Counted from the stretch's first letter, positions 54,351 through 63,660 are shown. The stretch: DNA of 64,000 nucleotides from Salibacterium aidingense DSM 18341 (GCF_000429685.1 NZ_AUCI01000008.1:124001-188000); one strand, 5' to 3'. Notes: generated by a model from the sequence alone, not told the origin. Numbers and translations: made by a program.

Positions 54351-55259
54351 ATGCCAATAAAAGTACCCGATCACCTGCCGGCCAAAGACGTATTAACAAA
54401 AGAGAACATATTTGTTATGAATGAGAGCCGGGCCTACACGCAGGACATCCGCCCGCTTAAAATTCTTATTTTAAACTTAATGCCTTTAAAAGAAACAACA
54501 GAAACCCAGATATTAAGAATGCTGGGTAATACTCCACTGCAGCTGGACGTTTCCTTTCTTCACCCGGATACACACCGCTCGAAAAATACTCCGCATGAAC
54601 ACCTGGCTGCTTTTTATAAAACGATTGACGAGGTGAGCAGCCGTACCTTTGACGGCATGATCATCACCGGGGCTCCTGTGGAGAAACTTCCGTTTGAAGA
54701 AGTCGATTACTGGGAGGAAATGAAGAAGATTCTGGAATGGAGTAAGACGAATGTTACGTCCACTCTTCACATCTGCTGGGGAGCCCAGGCTGCGTTATAC
54801 TATCATTACGGTATTCCGAAACATCCGCTGGAGAAGAAGAAGTTCGGCGTTTTTGAACATCAGATCCATGACCCCACCCACAGTTTACTGAGGGGGTTTG
54901 ATGATGTATTTAATGCTCCTCATTCCAGATATACGGAAACAAGAAGAGAAGATGTGGACAGCGTACCGGATCTCGACATTTTGTCAGAATCAGAAGAGGC
55001 CGGGGTTTACCTGCTGGCTTCAAGGAATGGGAAGCAGATATTCATTACCGGTCACAGCGAATACGATGCAGAAACGCTTCGCGAGGAGTTTGAACGGGAC
55101 GCGCGGAGAGGGATTTCCACCAAGCTGCCGAAAAATTATTTTCCGGAAGACAATCATCTTTTAAACCCGCCATTACGCTGGAGGGCTCATTCCAACCTTT
55201 TATTTCTCAACTGGTTAAACTATTTCGTTTATCAGCAAACTCCTTACGATTTTGCGTAG
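54351..55259 (+). CDS. metA: Homoserine O-acyltransferase MetA
   Basis: A 302-residue MetA, first step of methionine synthesis from homoserine. The catalytic Cys is in [19 protein letters not shown] (Cys142), the catalytic His in [13 protein letters not shown] near residue 235, and the Glu in the same segment. In Bacilli most MetA enzymes are acetyl-CoA dependent despite the succinyltransferase name; the residue deciding this is at the position after the Cys region, and I do not assign substrate. The ATG follows AAGGAGT at a somewhat long distance. The upstream inverted repeat may control it. Confidence 0.96.
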   Translation: MPIKVPDHLPAKDVLTKENIFVMNESRAYTQDIRPLKILILNLMPLKETTETQILRMLGNTPLQLDVSFLHPDTHRSKNTPHEHLAAFYKTIDEVSSRTFDGMIITGAPVEKLPFEEVDYWEEMKKILEWSKTNVTSTLHICWGAQAALYYHYGIPKHPLEKKKFGVFEHQIHDPTHSLLRGFDDVFNAPHSRYTETRREDVDSVPDLDILSESEEAGVYLLASRNGKQIFITGHSEYDAETLREEFERDARRGISTKLPKNYFPEDNHLLNPPLRWRAHSNLLFLNWLNYFVYQQTPYDFA

Positions 55260-55265
55260 CGTCAG

Positions 55266-55300
55266 GGTCTGTATAACAGGAAGCTTATACAGACCTTTCT
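55266..55300 (+). terminator. metA terminator
   Basis: GGTCTGTATAA (55266-55276) and TTATACAGACC (55285-55295) form a perfect 11-bp stem; TTTCTATTT follows. Confidence 0.9.
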
Positions 55301-55360
55301 ATTTGCAGCGGCCGGTATTCGGTCATAGAAGAAACGTCTGGGACAGAGGAAGTGATAACG

Positions 55361-56578
55361 ATGGATGCTCTTGATATTGTCATGAACAAACAAAATGTGT
55401 TCCCTCACTATCAACCTATTATTAGTGCGGACAAACAGGAAATTATGGGGTATGAAGTGCTGGGGCGCTATAAGGTTGGCGAAGAGGTCATCAGCCTGGC
55501 TCCTTTTTTTCAGGATTCTTCCATACCTGAAGAATATCGTCTCGAAATCGAGGAACATATCCACCACCAGGCACTGATGGTATTTCTGGAAGAGCGCCGC
55601 GGAGATTACATGTTTCTAAATATTGATGCAAACTTAATTATAACGGACGGGGGCGAACATTTCTTCAACCGGATGAATGCCTATAAAGAACAAGGCATGT
55701 TGTTTGAAAATATTGTACTGGAATTAAAAGAACATGAATTTCACGGTGATTTGTCTCAATTGAAACATGTTATCCAATATGTTCAGAGTATGGGGATTAA
55801 CGTCGCCTTAGATGATTTAGGAAAAAGCTCCACCCATTTGGATGAAATCGCCTATTTAAATCCCAATATTGTAAAGGTGGACCTTGAATTCATGGAAGAT
55901 CACTCCTTTCCCGGAATGTTTAGAGAAGCCCTGCATTCCTTATCGGTCCTTTCCAGAAAAATCGGGGCTTCCCTCCTGTTCGAAAATATAAGTGAATTCA
56001 ACCAGTTAAATTTTGCATGGAAGCAAGGGGCCAGATACTTTCAAGGTCATTATCTGGGAAAACCAAAACCCGGTTTTCTGGATAAAATGACTTTTGCGGA
56101 AACCCTGCGTAAAGATTTTAATCACTTCCTTCATTTTGAGAAAAAAAAGATAGAAGCCCAGATTGAATTAACCAATACATTGGCAGCCCGCCTTCAGGAA
56201 GCATTAAAAAACAAAAAAGAACCGATTGATATGGACGAATTGACGAAAAGTATTGCCTCCGAACTCGAAGACATCACATTCCGGGTCTATATTTGTAATT
56301 ATGAGGGCTTCCAGCAGTCCGGCAATGCGGTGCTCGATAAGGAAGGAAACTGGCAGTATCATTTTGAAGAACGGAATAGAAATTGGAGCTGGCGCCCTTA
56401 TTTTCTTGAAAACATTGTCCGGATGAATTTTGAAAAAAAGGGCATCTTGTCTGATCTTTATACGGATATTCATAAAGAAGAACGAATTCGAACGTATTCT
56501 TATCCGATCAACGAAGATCTTTATGTATTTATTGACATCCCTTATTCTTATCTATTTGAAAAAGACTTTTTGATTTAG
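55361..56578 (+). CDS. YkuI-like EAL domain protein
   Basis: A 405-residue protein. The EAL domain (about 10-245) has the signature as EVLGR instead of EALLR, NIDANLI, ELKEHEF, ALDDLGKSSTHLDEI, VKVDLEFM, and QGHYLGKPKPG. The C-terminal part is a PAS-like YkuI_C domain. B. subtilis YkuI binds c-di-GMP but has little known phosphodiesterase activity. The DDLGKSS loop (usual DDFGTGYSS) suggests similar divergence here, so a c-di-GMP receptor role is possible. The ATG at 55361 follows AGAGGAAG. It is monocistronic. Confidence 0.9.
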   Translation: MDALDIVMNKQNVFPHYQPIISADKQEIMGYEVLGRYKVGEEVISLAPFFQDSSIPEEYRLEIEEHIHHQALMVFLEERRGDYMFLNIDANLIITDGGEHFFNRMNAYKEQGMLFENIVLELKEHEFHGDLSQLKHVIQYVQSMGINVALDDLGKSSTHLDEIAYLNPNIVKVDLEFMEDHSFPGMFREALHSLSVLSRKIGASLLFENISEFNQLNFAWKQGARYFQGHYLGKPKPGFLDKMTFAETLRKDFNHFLHFEKKKIEAQIELTNTLAARLQEALKNKKEPIDMDELTKSIASELEDITFRVYICNYEGFQQSGNAVLDKEGNWQYHFEERNRNWSWRPYFLENIVRMNFEKKGILSDLYTDIHKEERIRTYSYPINEDLYVFIDIPYSYLFEKDFLI

Positions 56579-56581
56579 TAC

Positions 56582-56611
56582 ACACCGGCAGCCGCAGGCC
56601 GGTTTTCTTTT
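56582..56611 (+). terminator. Terminator of the EAL-domain gene
   Basis: ACCGGC (56584-56589) pairs with GCCGGT (56597-56602); TTTCTTTT follows. Confidence 0.88.
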
Positions 56612-56649
56612 GATATTGAAATCGCTGTCACACGGAAAGGAGTACAGGC

Positions 56650-57810
56650 ATGATCCGGCAAAAGGGAATTTTCCCATTAATGACCTATTTATTTTTTGCT
56701 TATTCTGCCTTGACGGTTATGGTAGGGTATGCCCCTATTTATTTCCAGTTCAAAGGAATGACCGAGACACAAATCGGCTGGCTTATGGCGATGGGGCCCC
56801 TGGCTTCTGTGTTTGCCCAGCCGTTTTGGGGCTATATGAGCGATAAATGGAAAACCATTAAACGTGTACTCATGATTTGCATGGGGATGGCTATGGGCAT
56901 CAGTCTAGTATTTTTCCAGATGAATGTTTTATGGTCCCTTATGCTTTTCATGTTTTTCCTTTTTTTATTCCTTGCTCCCTGTACCGCTCTGGGAGATAGT
57001 TTGACACAAAAAACAGTTACTCAACGCGGGTTAAATTTTGGTTCGATCCGGATGTGGGGCTCGATGGGATTTGCGATTACTTCCCTTCTCACCGGGATAT
57101 TGCTTGAACAGTTTCATCCTGGTTTCATTTTTCTGCCCTTTTTAACTTGTGCAGCTGCAGCCTTCAGCCTTATTTTTTTCCTTCGGGATGCTGAACCGGC
57201 TAAAAAGCCGGTTACGATTCTGCACGCGGTTCAATTTGGACTCAGAAAAGAAGTAGTGATCTTTTTGATTTTGCTGTTTTTTATTTCGATCGGCCACCGC
57301 GCGAACGATAGTTTTTTAGGCTTGTATATCATGGAACTGGGCGGCCGGGAATCTCTTGTTGGGAGAGCCTGGTTTATCGGCGTGGTTTCCGAGGCTGTCG
57401 TTTTCTTTTTGTCGGCTCTGTGGTTCCGACGGTTTCATCCCCTTGTTTTTATTATTATTGCAGGGATGTTGTATGCTTCCCGCTGGTTTATCATGGGAGT
57501 CGCGGACGACCCTGTCTACATTTTATGGCTTCAGGTGTTTCACGGAGTAACATTTGGATTAATGTATTTTTCTTCGATCAGTTATATGACAAGAATTGTT
57601 CCTGAAGAATTGCAGGCTACGGGACACTTATTATTTATTACCACGTTCTTTGGAATATCCGGAATTGCTGGAGCTTTAGGCGGCGGCTGGGCAATGGAGC
57701 AGCTTGGGGGAAGCGGGCTGTACGTGTGGCTTGGTATCTTCAGCCTGGCAGGGGCAGTTTTTCTTATCTTTTATTCCCTTCGCGTAAAAAACACGTTGGC
57801 TTCGGCTTAA
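56650..57810 (+). CDS. MFS transporter (MFS_1-like, YwbF/phenylpropionate-permease type)
   Basis: A 386-residue protein with about 12 membrane helices. QPFWGYMSDKWKTIKRVL near residue 57-74 is the MFS motif A between helices 2 and 3; the N-terminal YFFAYSALTVMVGYAPIYFQFKGMTETQIGWLM and RMWGSMGF are typical of the LacY/nucleoside-H+ symporter-like MFS_1-like group. The substrate cannot be predicted. The ATG follows AAAGGAGT. It is followed 21 bp later by the dynamin gene, so the two may be co-transcribed. Confidence 0.85.
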   Translation: MIRQKGIFPLMTYLFFAYSALTVMVGYAPIYFQFKGMTETQIGWLMAMGPLASVFAQPFWGYMSDKWKTIKRVLMICMGMAMGISLVFFQMNVLWSLMLFMFFLFLFLAPCTALGDSLTQKTVTQRGLNFGSIRMWGSMGFAITSLLTGILLEQFHPGFIFLPFLTCAAAAFSLIFFLRDAEPAKKPVTILHAVQFGLRKEVVIFLILLFFISIGHRANDSFLGLYIMELGGRESLVGRAWFIGVVSEAVVFFLSALWFRRFHPLVFIIIAGMLYASRWFIMGVADDPVYILWLQVFHGVTFGLMYFSSISYMTRIVPEELQATGHLLFITTFFGISGIAGALGGGWAMEQLGGSGLYVWLGIFSLAGAVFLIFYSLRVKNTLASA

Positions 57811-57831
57811 TCGTAAAGGAGGAATGGTCGT

Positions 57832-60800
57832 ATGAAAGCTCCTTCTCTTACTGATGTATTATTAAAGGAAGAGGAACGACGTGCGTTTTTTCAACAGCAC
57901 CAATTCTCCATGGAATACCTGGAATCGTTCCTGTCGCAACTAGTGCATGCCAAGCAGCTGGAATCGTTTCAGGATGTACAACGGCAGCTTGACACCTTTA
58001 ATCAACAAGAAGACGCGGCCGTTTCGGTCGTGTTCTGCGGGCATTTTTCCGCTGGGAAATCGACATTGCTGAATCATTTGATTGGAAACGATATATTACC
58101 GTCTCATCCTGTCCCTACCAGTGCCAATGTTGTTCAGTTTCAAAAGGGAGATCGTACTTTTGTGCGGTACCGGACTTCCTCCAGCGAGGTGTGGGAGGAG
58201 GCGACCGAGGATTACCTGCATCATTCCTGGTTCACCACAGATGAAATAGAGGAGTTGTTTATTCAATCCCCTGAAACGCAACTCCCGGAAAATGTGAAAG
58301 TCATGGACACTCCGGGGATAGACTCGAGCATCGCGGCTCACCGGCTGGCAGCCGAAGCTCCTTTACAGGAAGCCGACTTTGTATGTTACGTCACTGATTA
58401 CCAGCATGTAGAGTCAGAAGAAAACTTTGCTTTCTTAAAAAAATTAAATGGAATGTACATCGAGCCGCTGCTCCTTGTTAATCAAGTGGATAAACATGAG
58501 GAACGAGAGTTATATTTTTCCGATTTTCAAAAGAAAGTTACCCAAAGTTTGAAAAAACAAAATATCACCCTTCATTCCCTTCATTATTTATCTGCCTTAA
58601 AGCCAGAAACAACACCGGAATCCTGGAAGCTCCTGAACAGAATGATCCAGGCTCTCAGCCGCGATCCTTTCCGGTATGTCAGTCAATCAATGGCTCTCCG
58701 GGTATATCAAATTCTAGAAAAAACGGCGGGGGAATGGGAAAGAAAAGCCAGGCCCGACGCTGAACATGTGGCAGTTATTCAACCTTTCGCCTCCCAGCAG
58801 GAGCTTGCAGAGAAGGTGGAGGAAACCAGGCATCTAATCGAAAAAGCCTCCTCCTGGTCCAAGCATCTGGAAATTGATATGCTTCGAGCCGTTGATACCG
58901 TATTTGCCAATGCTAAAATCACTCCATATCATACCAGAACTCTGGCAAAAGATTACCTGGAAACGAAACAATCTTCGTTCCTGCCGCTCCGCCTGTTTTC
59001 CCGCAGAAAACGCTGGACGGAGTTACAGGAGAAACAGGAGAAATTAATAGAAAGTCTTCAGGAAAACGTCCGAAACTATATAGATATTCATCTGCAGGAT
59101 GACCTAAAATCAATTATGACAACTTATGGTATTTTCCAGCAGGATATGAAAAGAAAACTATTCGCGCTCCGCCATTCTCCGGATGCCGCTCTATTACGGC
59201 AGGCAGAACGCCCGGGATCCAGATATTCTGATGCGTATGTATCGGTTTTCTGCAGAAGTATAATAGATGAAATACGAAAAAAATACAAAGCCAGTGTGAT
59301 TGAATGGTTTCCCTATGTAAAAGAAAGAATCTATATGGCTCAGCAAAAGGAAACAGCTCGTTTACAGAATCAACACGCTAAACTGGAGGAAGCCCTTCTT
59401 GTATGGAAAAAGTGGCAGGAGGAGTATACAGCAATCACCCGCACAGCAGCACAGGTTATCAAACATCTGGAGTATTCCGCCCTCCCGCTCCAGAGTCAGA
59501 TGGAACAAACGAAAATGGATGCCGGCGTCGGTCCAAAATCCCCCGTTGTGTCTGTCAGGAGAGAGCCGGTGGTCGATATCGATGATTTTTATCCTCCGCT
59601 GCCGGCACAGACGAAGGTTTCTTATGCCCGGGCCGCAGAAAACATGGCCCGGAGAATGGAATATGTTTACTCCCTTCTTCCAGCAGTGAAAACCCTAGCA
59701 CACCAAAAACAGTCATTAAAAAATAAAGCGGACCGATTAAGACACAAATACTACCGGGTGTCGTTGTTTGGAAGCTTCAGTGCAGGAAAATCAACGCTGG
59801 CTAATGCAATAGCAGGAGAACCTATACTGGAAGCTTCCGCGAATCCTACGACGAGTTTTGTGCAATCCATACAATATCCCGATTCAAGGCATCCGGATCG
59901 TACGGTGGAGGTGCAATACAAATCAAGGCGGGAGTTAACCGAAGACATGAATGACATTTTATCACCTGCTGGAATGACCCTGGAAACGCCGGAAGACTGG
60001 CTTGATATGAAAGCGATGGAAAAGAACAGTGGGGACGAGCAAGAGGAGGAAGTCCCGCTTCCGGTAGAAGTGCTTCAACCCGAAGAAATTGTTCTCCTGG
60101 ATCAATACTGGGACTCCTATCATCATTTATCAGCTCGATTAAACCGTATAGTCCAGATCGACCTTCAGGAGTACAAAGAAATGCTGCAGCGAAAAGAAGA
60201 AGTGCTGCTTATTCGTTCTGCGGCGATATACTTTTGCTGCCGCTTCACAGCGGATGGGTATGTGTTAACAGATACCCCTGGGATTGGCTCTATTTATAAG
60301 CGGCACAGCCAAACAGCATTTGAAGAATTAAAACACGCAGATGCGGTGTTATTTATCACCTACTACAATCACGCCTATTCGAAAGCGGACCAGGAGTTTC
60401 TTAAACAGTTAGGCAGAACGAAAGAATATTTTTCATACGATAAGATGTTTTTTCTGGTAAATGCTGCCGACCTGGCCACTACTAATAAGGAATTACAGGA
60501 TGTTCTTGATTATGTTACGAATCAATTCCAACGCTTTGGTATTTCCTCTCCCCGGGTATTTCCTATATCTGGAAAGGAAGAATTATATGGTTCCGGGCAC
60601 GCTTCCGGTGTAGAAGCCTTTTTAAAGCATTTTCAGCATATTGCTGAGAATGTATTGGAACAAACATTAATAAAAGAAGGACACGAAGAGCTATATCAGG
60701 CCAAAAAAGCCCTGGCATGGCATAAACAATATATCCTGCAGAAAGAAATGATGGAAAAGAAAGAGGAGAAGAAAATCCGGCATAAAACGCAAGAGTTTAT

Positions 60801-61500
60801 TGAATGGCTGGAAACCTACGACGTAGAACTGGATATTCAGGAGACAGAGAGGGAACTGGAAGAATTAATGTTCTATGTGAAACAGCGCGTATTTTACCGC
60901 TACTTTGACGAATATAAAGAGAAGTTGGGAGCTCATCGTTTTTATCAGGACACGTCTTTTCCTCCACAATTATACCGGTATGTGAATGAATTGATTCAAT
61001 TTATCTTTTACCTTCTGGCTGAGGAAATCCGTGCTACTGTTATACGAATGGAATATTATATCAAACGACAATGGGAAAGTATGCAGAAACAGGTCGTCGA
61101 GGCTTTGCCGTCCGAAATAAAAGATTCTTTTGCCAAAACAGAATGGAGGGACGGCTTTCCAGAGTTTCGAATATATGAACATCCTCCTTTCCAAAGCGGG
61201 GATCTGCCTTATTTAAAACATTACCGCACCGCCGGCCGTTTTTTCATTGAAGGAGAATACAACGAATTAAAGGAGAGACTGGAACAATCTCTTCGCCCGT
61301 ATGGTGATGAGTATACAGCATCCTATCACGCCTATTTGAATAATATCTTCATTGCCCGGATGAGAGAAAACTGGGGATCCAGCCTGACATGGTATAAACA
61401 GACCGCCTGTCAGGTGAAGGACTCATTGGACTCCGAAAAGGACACAGGAGAGCTCCAAACGATTGACAGCATTATACAAAAAATTGATCTTGTCCTATAA
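57832..61500 (+). CDS. dynA: DynA, double dynamin-like GTPase
   Basis: A 1222-residue protein, close to B. subtilis DynA (YpbR, about 1190). It holds two fused dynamin modules. The first GTPase has GHFSAGKST at residues 70-78, PTSANV near 95 (switch I) and MDTPGID near 160; the second has GSFSAGKST at 647, NPTTSFV near 670 and TDTPGIGS near 812. Each is followed by long helical stalk regions. DynA tethers and fuses membranes and protects against phage lysis and antibiotics. The ATG follows AAAGGAGG. It lies downstream of the MFS gene. Confidence 0.94.
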   Translation: MKAPSLTDVLLKEEERRAFFQQHQFSMEYLESFLSQLVHAKQLESFQDVQRQLDTFNQQEDAAVSVVFCGHFSAGKSTLLNHLIGNDILPSHPVPTSANVVQFQKGDRTFVRYRTSSSEVWEEATEDYLHHSWFTTDEIEELFIQSPETQLPENVKVMDTPGIDSSIAAHRLAAEAPLQEADFVCYVTDYQHVESEENFAFLKKLNGMYIEPLLLVNQVDKHEERELYFSDFQKKVTQSLKKQNITLHSLHYLSALKPETTPESWKLLNRMIQALSRDPFRYVSQSMALRVYQILEKTAGEWERKARPDAEHVAVIQPFASQQELAEKVEETRHLIEKASSWSKHLEIDMLRAVDTVFANAKITPYHTRTLAKDYLETKQSSFLPLRLFSRRKRWTELQEKQEKLIESLQENVRNYIDIHLQDDLKSIMTTYGIFQQDMKRKLFALRHSPDAALLRQAERPGSRYSDAYVSVFCRSIIDEIRKKYKASVIEWFPYVKERIYMAQQKETARLQNQHAKLEEALLVWKKWQEEYTAITRTAAQVIKHLEYSALPLQSQMEQTKMDAGVGPKSPVVSVRREPVVDIDDFYPPLPAQTKVSYARAAENMARRMEYVYSLLPAVKTLAHQKQSLKNKADRLRHKYYRVSLFGSFSAGKSTLANAIAGEPILEASANPTTSFVQSIQYPDSRHPDRTVEVQYKSRRELTEDMNDILSPAGMTLETPEDWLDMKAMEKNSGDEQEEEVPLPVEVLQPEEIVLLDQYWDSYHHLSARLNRIVQIDLQEYKEMLQRKEEVLLIRSAAIYFCCRFTADGYVLTDTPGIGSIYKRHSQTAFEELKHADAVLFITYYNHAYSKADQEFLKQLGRTKEYFSYDKMFFLVNAADLATTNKELQDVLDYVTNQFQRFGISSPRVFPISGKEELYGSGHASGVEAFLKHFQHIAENVLEQTLIKEGHEELYQAKKALAWHKQYILQKEMMEKKEEKKIRHKTQEFIEWLETYDVELDIQETERELEELMFYVKQRVFYRYFDEYKEKLGAHRFYQDTSFPPQLYRYVNELIQFIFYLLAEEIRATVIRMEYYIKRQWESMQKQVVEALPSEIKDSFAKTEWRDGFPEFRIYEHPPFQSGDLPYLKHYRTAGRFFIEGEYNELKERLEQSLRPYGDEYTASYHAYLNNIFIARMRENWGSSLTWYKQTACQVKDSLDSEKDTGELQTIDSIIQKIDLVL

Positions 61501-61600
61501 CATTGTTGGTTTGTGTATATAGATGTGATAAAATGGAAAGACAATAGGCTCGAACATCGATCAGTTGCTGTGATCGAATGATTAGCAAAGGATGATTTAA

Positions 61601-61939
61601 TTGGAACGACGTAATATTTTCCTTGACGATGTGAGGCCTGGACCAGAAGATCATATTGTAGTAAAAACAGCAGAAGAGTGCATGCTGCTTCTGCGGGATG
61701 GTGAACCAGTGTCCCACCTGTCACTGGATCACGATTTAGGAAGTAAGAAAACAAATGGATTTGACGTTGTACTCTATCTTCTTGAACATAATTTATATCC
61801 AGATCATATCACAATACATTCTGCCAATGCAGCGGCTGGAAAAAAGATGTACCAGCACCTTCTTGAAGGAAAAAAATCGGGGTCTGTTCCGGAATGTGTA
61901 AAAGTCACCCATAGACCTCTACCCTTGACCTTTTCATAA
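61601..61939 (+). CDS. Cyclic-phosphate processing receiver-like (cREC) protein
   Basis: A 112-residue protein: RRNIFLDDVRPGPEDHIVVKTAEECM, then SHLSLDHDLGSKKTNGFDVVLYL and DHITIHSANAAAGKKMYQHL. The paired acidic residues (LDD, LDHDLG) and IHSAN match the stand-alone cREC receiver-like family (PF20274), predicted to process cyclic phosphate ends of RNA or nucleotides; I know of no direct biochemical evidence for this form. The TTG start at 61601 follows AAAGGATG. It immediately precedes a HesB-like selenoprotein gene, separated by a terminator. Confidence 0.75.
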   Translation: MERRNIFLDDVRPGPEDHIVVKTAEECMLLLRDGEPVSHLSLDHDLGSKKTNGFDVVLYLLEHNLYPDHITIHSANAAAGKKMYQHLLEGKKSGSVPECVKVTHRPLPLTFS

Positions 61940-61944
61940 GTCAA

Positions 61945-61983
61945 GCTGATTGTCCCGATATGTGAGGGGCAATCTTTTTTCTT
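61945..61983 (+). terminator. Terminator after the cREC gene
   Basis: GATTGTCCC (61948-61956) pairs with GGGGCAATC (61966-61974), one wobble, then TTTTTT. Confidence 0.88.
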
Positions 61984-62014
61984 AGGCAAAGCAAGGAAAG
62001 GGAGCGGCCAAAAC

Positions 62015-62317
62015 ATGAAACAGGTACCCATAACAGAGAAAGCGGCCCGGCAATTGAAACGGCGGATAGATAACGGCGGCCGGATTTTTCTTACGGCTGC
62101 CCTGTCAGGAGGCTGACAAGGTTTTATTGATTTTGCCCTGATTCTGGAGGAATCAGTTCATGACAGCGAAGGGCAGGTTTATGCCGGGGAAGATGTGTAT
62201 TCTCACATCAAACCGAATCCTTGTCTTGACCATCATCCGTCATTGGGATGGGTCCTAAAGAACAAAAATGAAACCATCGCGGTTGGAGTGAAAATGAGAA
62301 AGCAGCCCGTAGAATGA
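62015..62317 (+). CDS. HesB/IscA-like selenoprotein 1 (Sec34)
   Basis: A 100-residue protein when the UGA at 62114-62116 is read as Sec. It starts MKQVPITEKAARQLKRRI and has FLTAALSGGUQGFIDFALIL; the LSGG-U-xG position is that of the first conserved Cys of HesB/IscA iron-sulfur carriers. After it come EGQVYAGEDVYSH, NPCLDHH and a C-terminal AVGVKMRKQPVE; the usual CxC pair is absent and one Cys remains. HesB-like selenoproteins are known from other Sec-using bacteria. The frame is open for 66 codons beyond the UGA to a second TGA, the true stop. The ATG follows AAAGGGAG. It is not in standard ORF calls. Confidence 0.9.
62138..62156 (+). promoter_or_regulatory. Candidate SECIS element of HesB-like 1
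   Basis: CTGATTC and GAATCAG form a perfect 7-bp stem with loop TGGAG (62145-62149). The loop begins 29 nt after the UGA and has G at its second position, as required for bacterial SECIS. Confidence 0.75.
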
Positions 62318-62374
62318 AACGATTATTTCCCACCCGCATAGAATATACAAAAATAGGAAGGGAAGATATCGTTC

Positions 62375-63283
62375 ATGGATATTGCAGATGCTCATTGTGA
62401 TGCTTTATGGAAAATGGTTCAGTCACTTCCGCCATCCGTGACAGCGGAAGCCATGAATAAGGGCGGCGTGCGGATGCAGAATTTTGCATTGTTTGTTCCA
62501 ACCGATAAAACACCTGGACAACAAAAGGAATTATTAAAGAAAGAAATGCAGCTGTACCACCATTGGAGAAAATCTTCTTTAGGAGACGGCGGAATTCAGC
62601 CCTTGTTATCCCTGGAAGGAGCGGGGGTCCTGGAGGATGACTTCAATGAATGGGAGAGAATGATAGAAAACGGAGTAGAAATGGCCTCTCTTACCTGGAA
62701 CGAAAGAAATGAATTAGCCGCTGGAAGTCTCCAGTCCAATAATTATGGACTCACGGATAAGGGGAAAAACGTGATCCAATGGATGAATGACCATAATATT
62801 GTATTTGATGCGGCTCATTTAAATGAAAAAAGTTTTTGGCAGGCTGTAGAGCTGGTAGAACAACCTGTTGTCAGTCATACGAATGTGAAGACCCTTCATC
62901 CTCATCCGCGTAATCTTTCAGATGATCAAATTCGCACTCTAGTGCAAAAGCAGGGATTTATTGGTTTGACCTTTTATCCTCCGTTTATAAATGGAACAGA
63001 AACGGCCGGTTTTTCCGACTTCGGCCGGCAGGTGGAACACTTGTGCAGTCTGGGAGCAGCGGATATTATTGGGTTTGGCTCTGATTTTGATGGAATAACA
63101 GAAACCATTACAGGAATGGAAACCCCTGCCAAATTTCCTTCCCTCATCGAATGGCTTCTGCAGCGGTTTGATGAGGAGATAGTAAAAAAAATAGCGTGCT
63201 GCAATTTTCGAAGGTATTGGAACAATAAACGATATGATACAAAGCGCCATCCTTTTCAAACACAGGATGATCCTCTAGAATAA
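62375..63283 (+). CDS. Membrane dipeptidase (peptidase M19, renal dipeptidase family)
   Basis: A 302-residue M19 metallopeptidase. DIADAHCDALW (metal HxD at residues 7-9), LLSLEGAGVL near 73 (metal Glu), LTWNERNELAAG near 110, VVSHTNVKTLHPHPRNLSDDQ near 168 and GFGSDFDGI near 230 are all in place. Despite the family name there is no membrane anchor; bacterial members are cytosolic and cleave dipeptides, including D-residue forms. The ATG follows GAAGGGAAG. It lies between two HesB-like selenoprotein genes on the same strand; 21 bp separate it from the second. Confidence 0.93.
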   Translation: MDIADAHCDALWKMVQSLPPSVTAEAMNKGGVRMQNFALFVPTDKTPGQQKELLKKEMQLYHHWRKSSLGDGGIQPLLSLEGAGVLEDDFNEWERMIENGVEMASLTWNERNELAAGSLQSNNYGLTDKGKNVIQWMNDHNIVFDAAHLNEKSFWQAVELVEQPVVSHTNVKTLHPHPRNLSDDQIRTLVQKQGFIGLTFYPPFINGTETAGFSDFGRQVEHLCSLGAADIIGFGSDFDGITETITGMETPAKFPSLIEWLLQRFDEEIVKKIACCNFRRYWNNKRYDTKRHPFQTQDDPLE

Positions 63284-63304
63284 AGAAGGAAAGAGGTGAA
63301 ATAC

Positions 63305-63595
63305 ATGGAGATTACAGACAAGGCTAAACAGTTTATTGAAGGAATCATGCAGGAACATGATATGTCCTCGATTCGTGTCGTCTTTTCCGGCATGGGCTGA
63401 GGCGGTCCAAATGTAGGACTGGCTCTGGATGAGCCGGCAGAAGAGGATGTAAAACGGGATATTAACGGCATCCACGTAGCGATTGAACAGCAGATTCTCT
63501 CACACGTGGAAGAGGTAACGCTTGATGTTGAAACCTCCGAAGACGGGGAACCGGGACTGGTCATGAACGGGGCTCCGGACAGCGATTGCTGTTAA
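63305..63595 (+). CDS. HesB/IscA-like selenoprotein 2 (Sec32)
   Basis: A 96-residue protein when the UGA at 63398-63400 is read as Sec. MEITDKAKQFIEGIM leads to IRVVFSGMGUGGPNVGLALDEPAEED; U32 is at the first conserved Cys position of the HesB/IscA fold (VxFxGxGCGGPxxGLxLDEP form). The C-terminal pair is GAPDSDCC, a variant of the family CxC. It may handle Fe-S clusters or act in redox chemistry. The frame is open for 64 codons after the UGA to TAA. AAGAGGTG precedes the ATG. It follows the dipeptidase by 21 bp and ends in a terminator, so the two are probably one operon. Confidence 0.93.
63419..63437 (+). promoter_or_regulatory. Candidate SECIS element of HesB-like 2
   Basis: CTGGCTC and GAGCCGG form a 7-bp stem (one wobble) with loop TGGAT (63426-63430), starting 26 nt after the UGA. 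The loop is nearly the same as in HesB-like 1. Confidence 0.75.
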
Positions 63596-63608
63596 CCCCT
63601 GAAATAAA

Positions 63609-63657
63609 GAAAAAGCTGTCCTGCAGCGGAGACGCTTCCGCCGGGACAGCTTTTTTC
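63609..63657 (+). terminator. Terminator after HesB-like 2
   Basis: AAAAGCTGTCC pairs with GGGACAGCTTTT around an inner GCGGA/TCCGC hairpin; a T run follows. It also lies past the 3' end of the convergent gene. Confidence 0.9.
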
Positions 63658-63660
63658 CTT

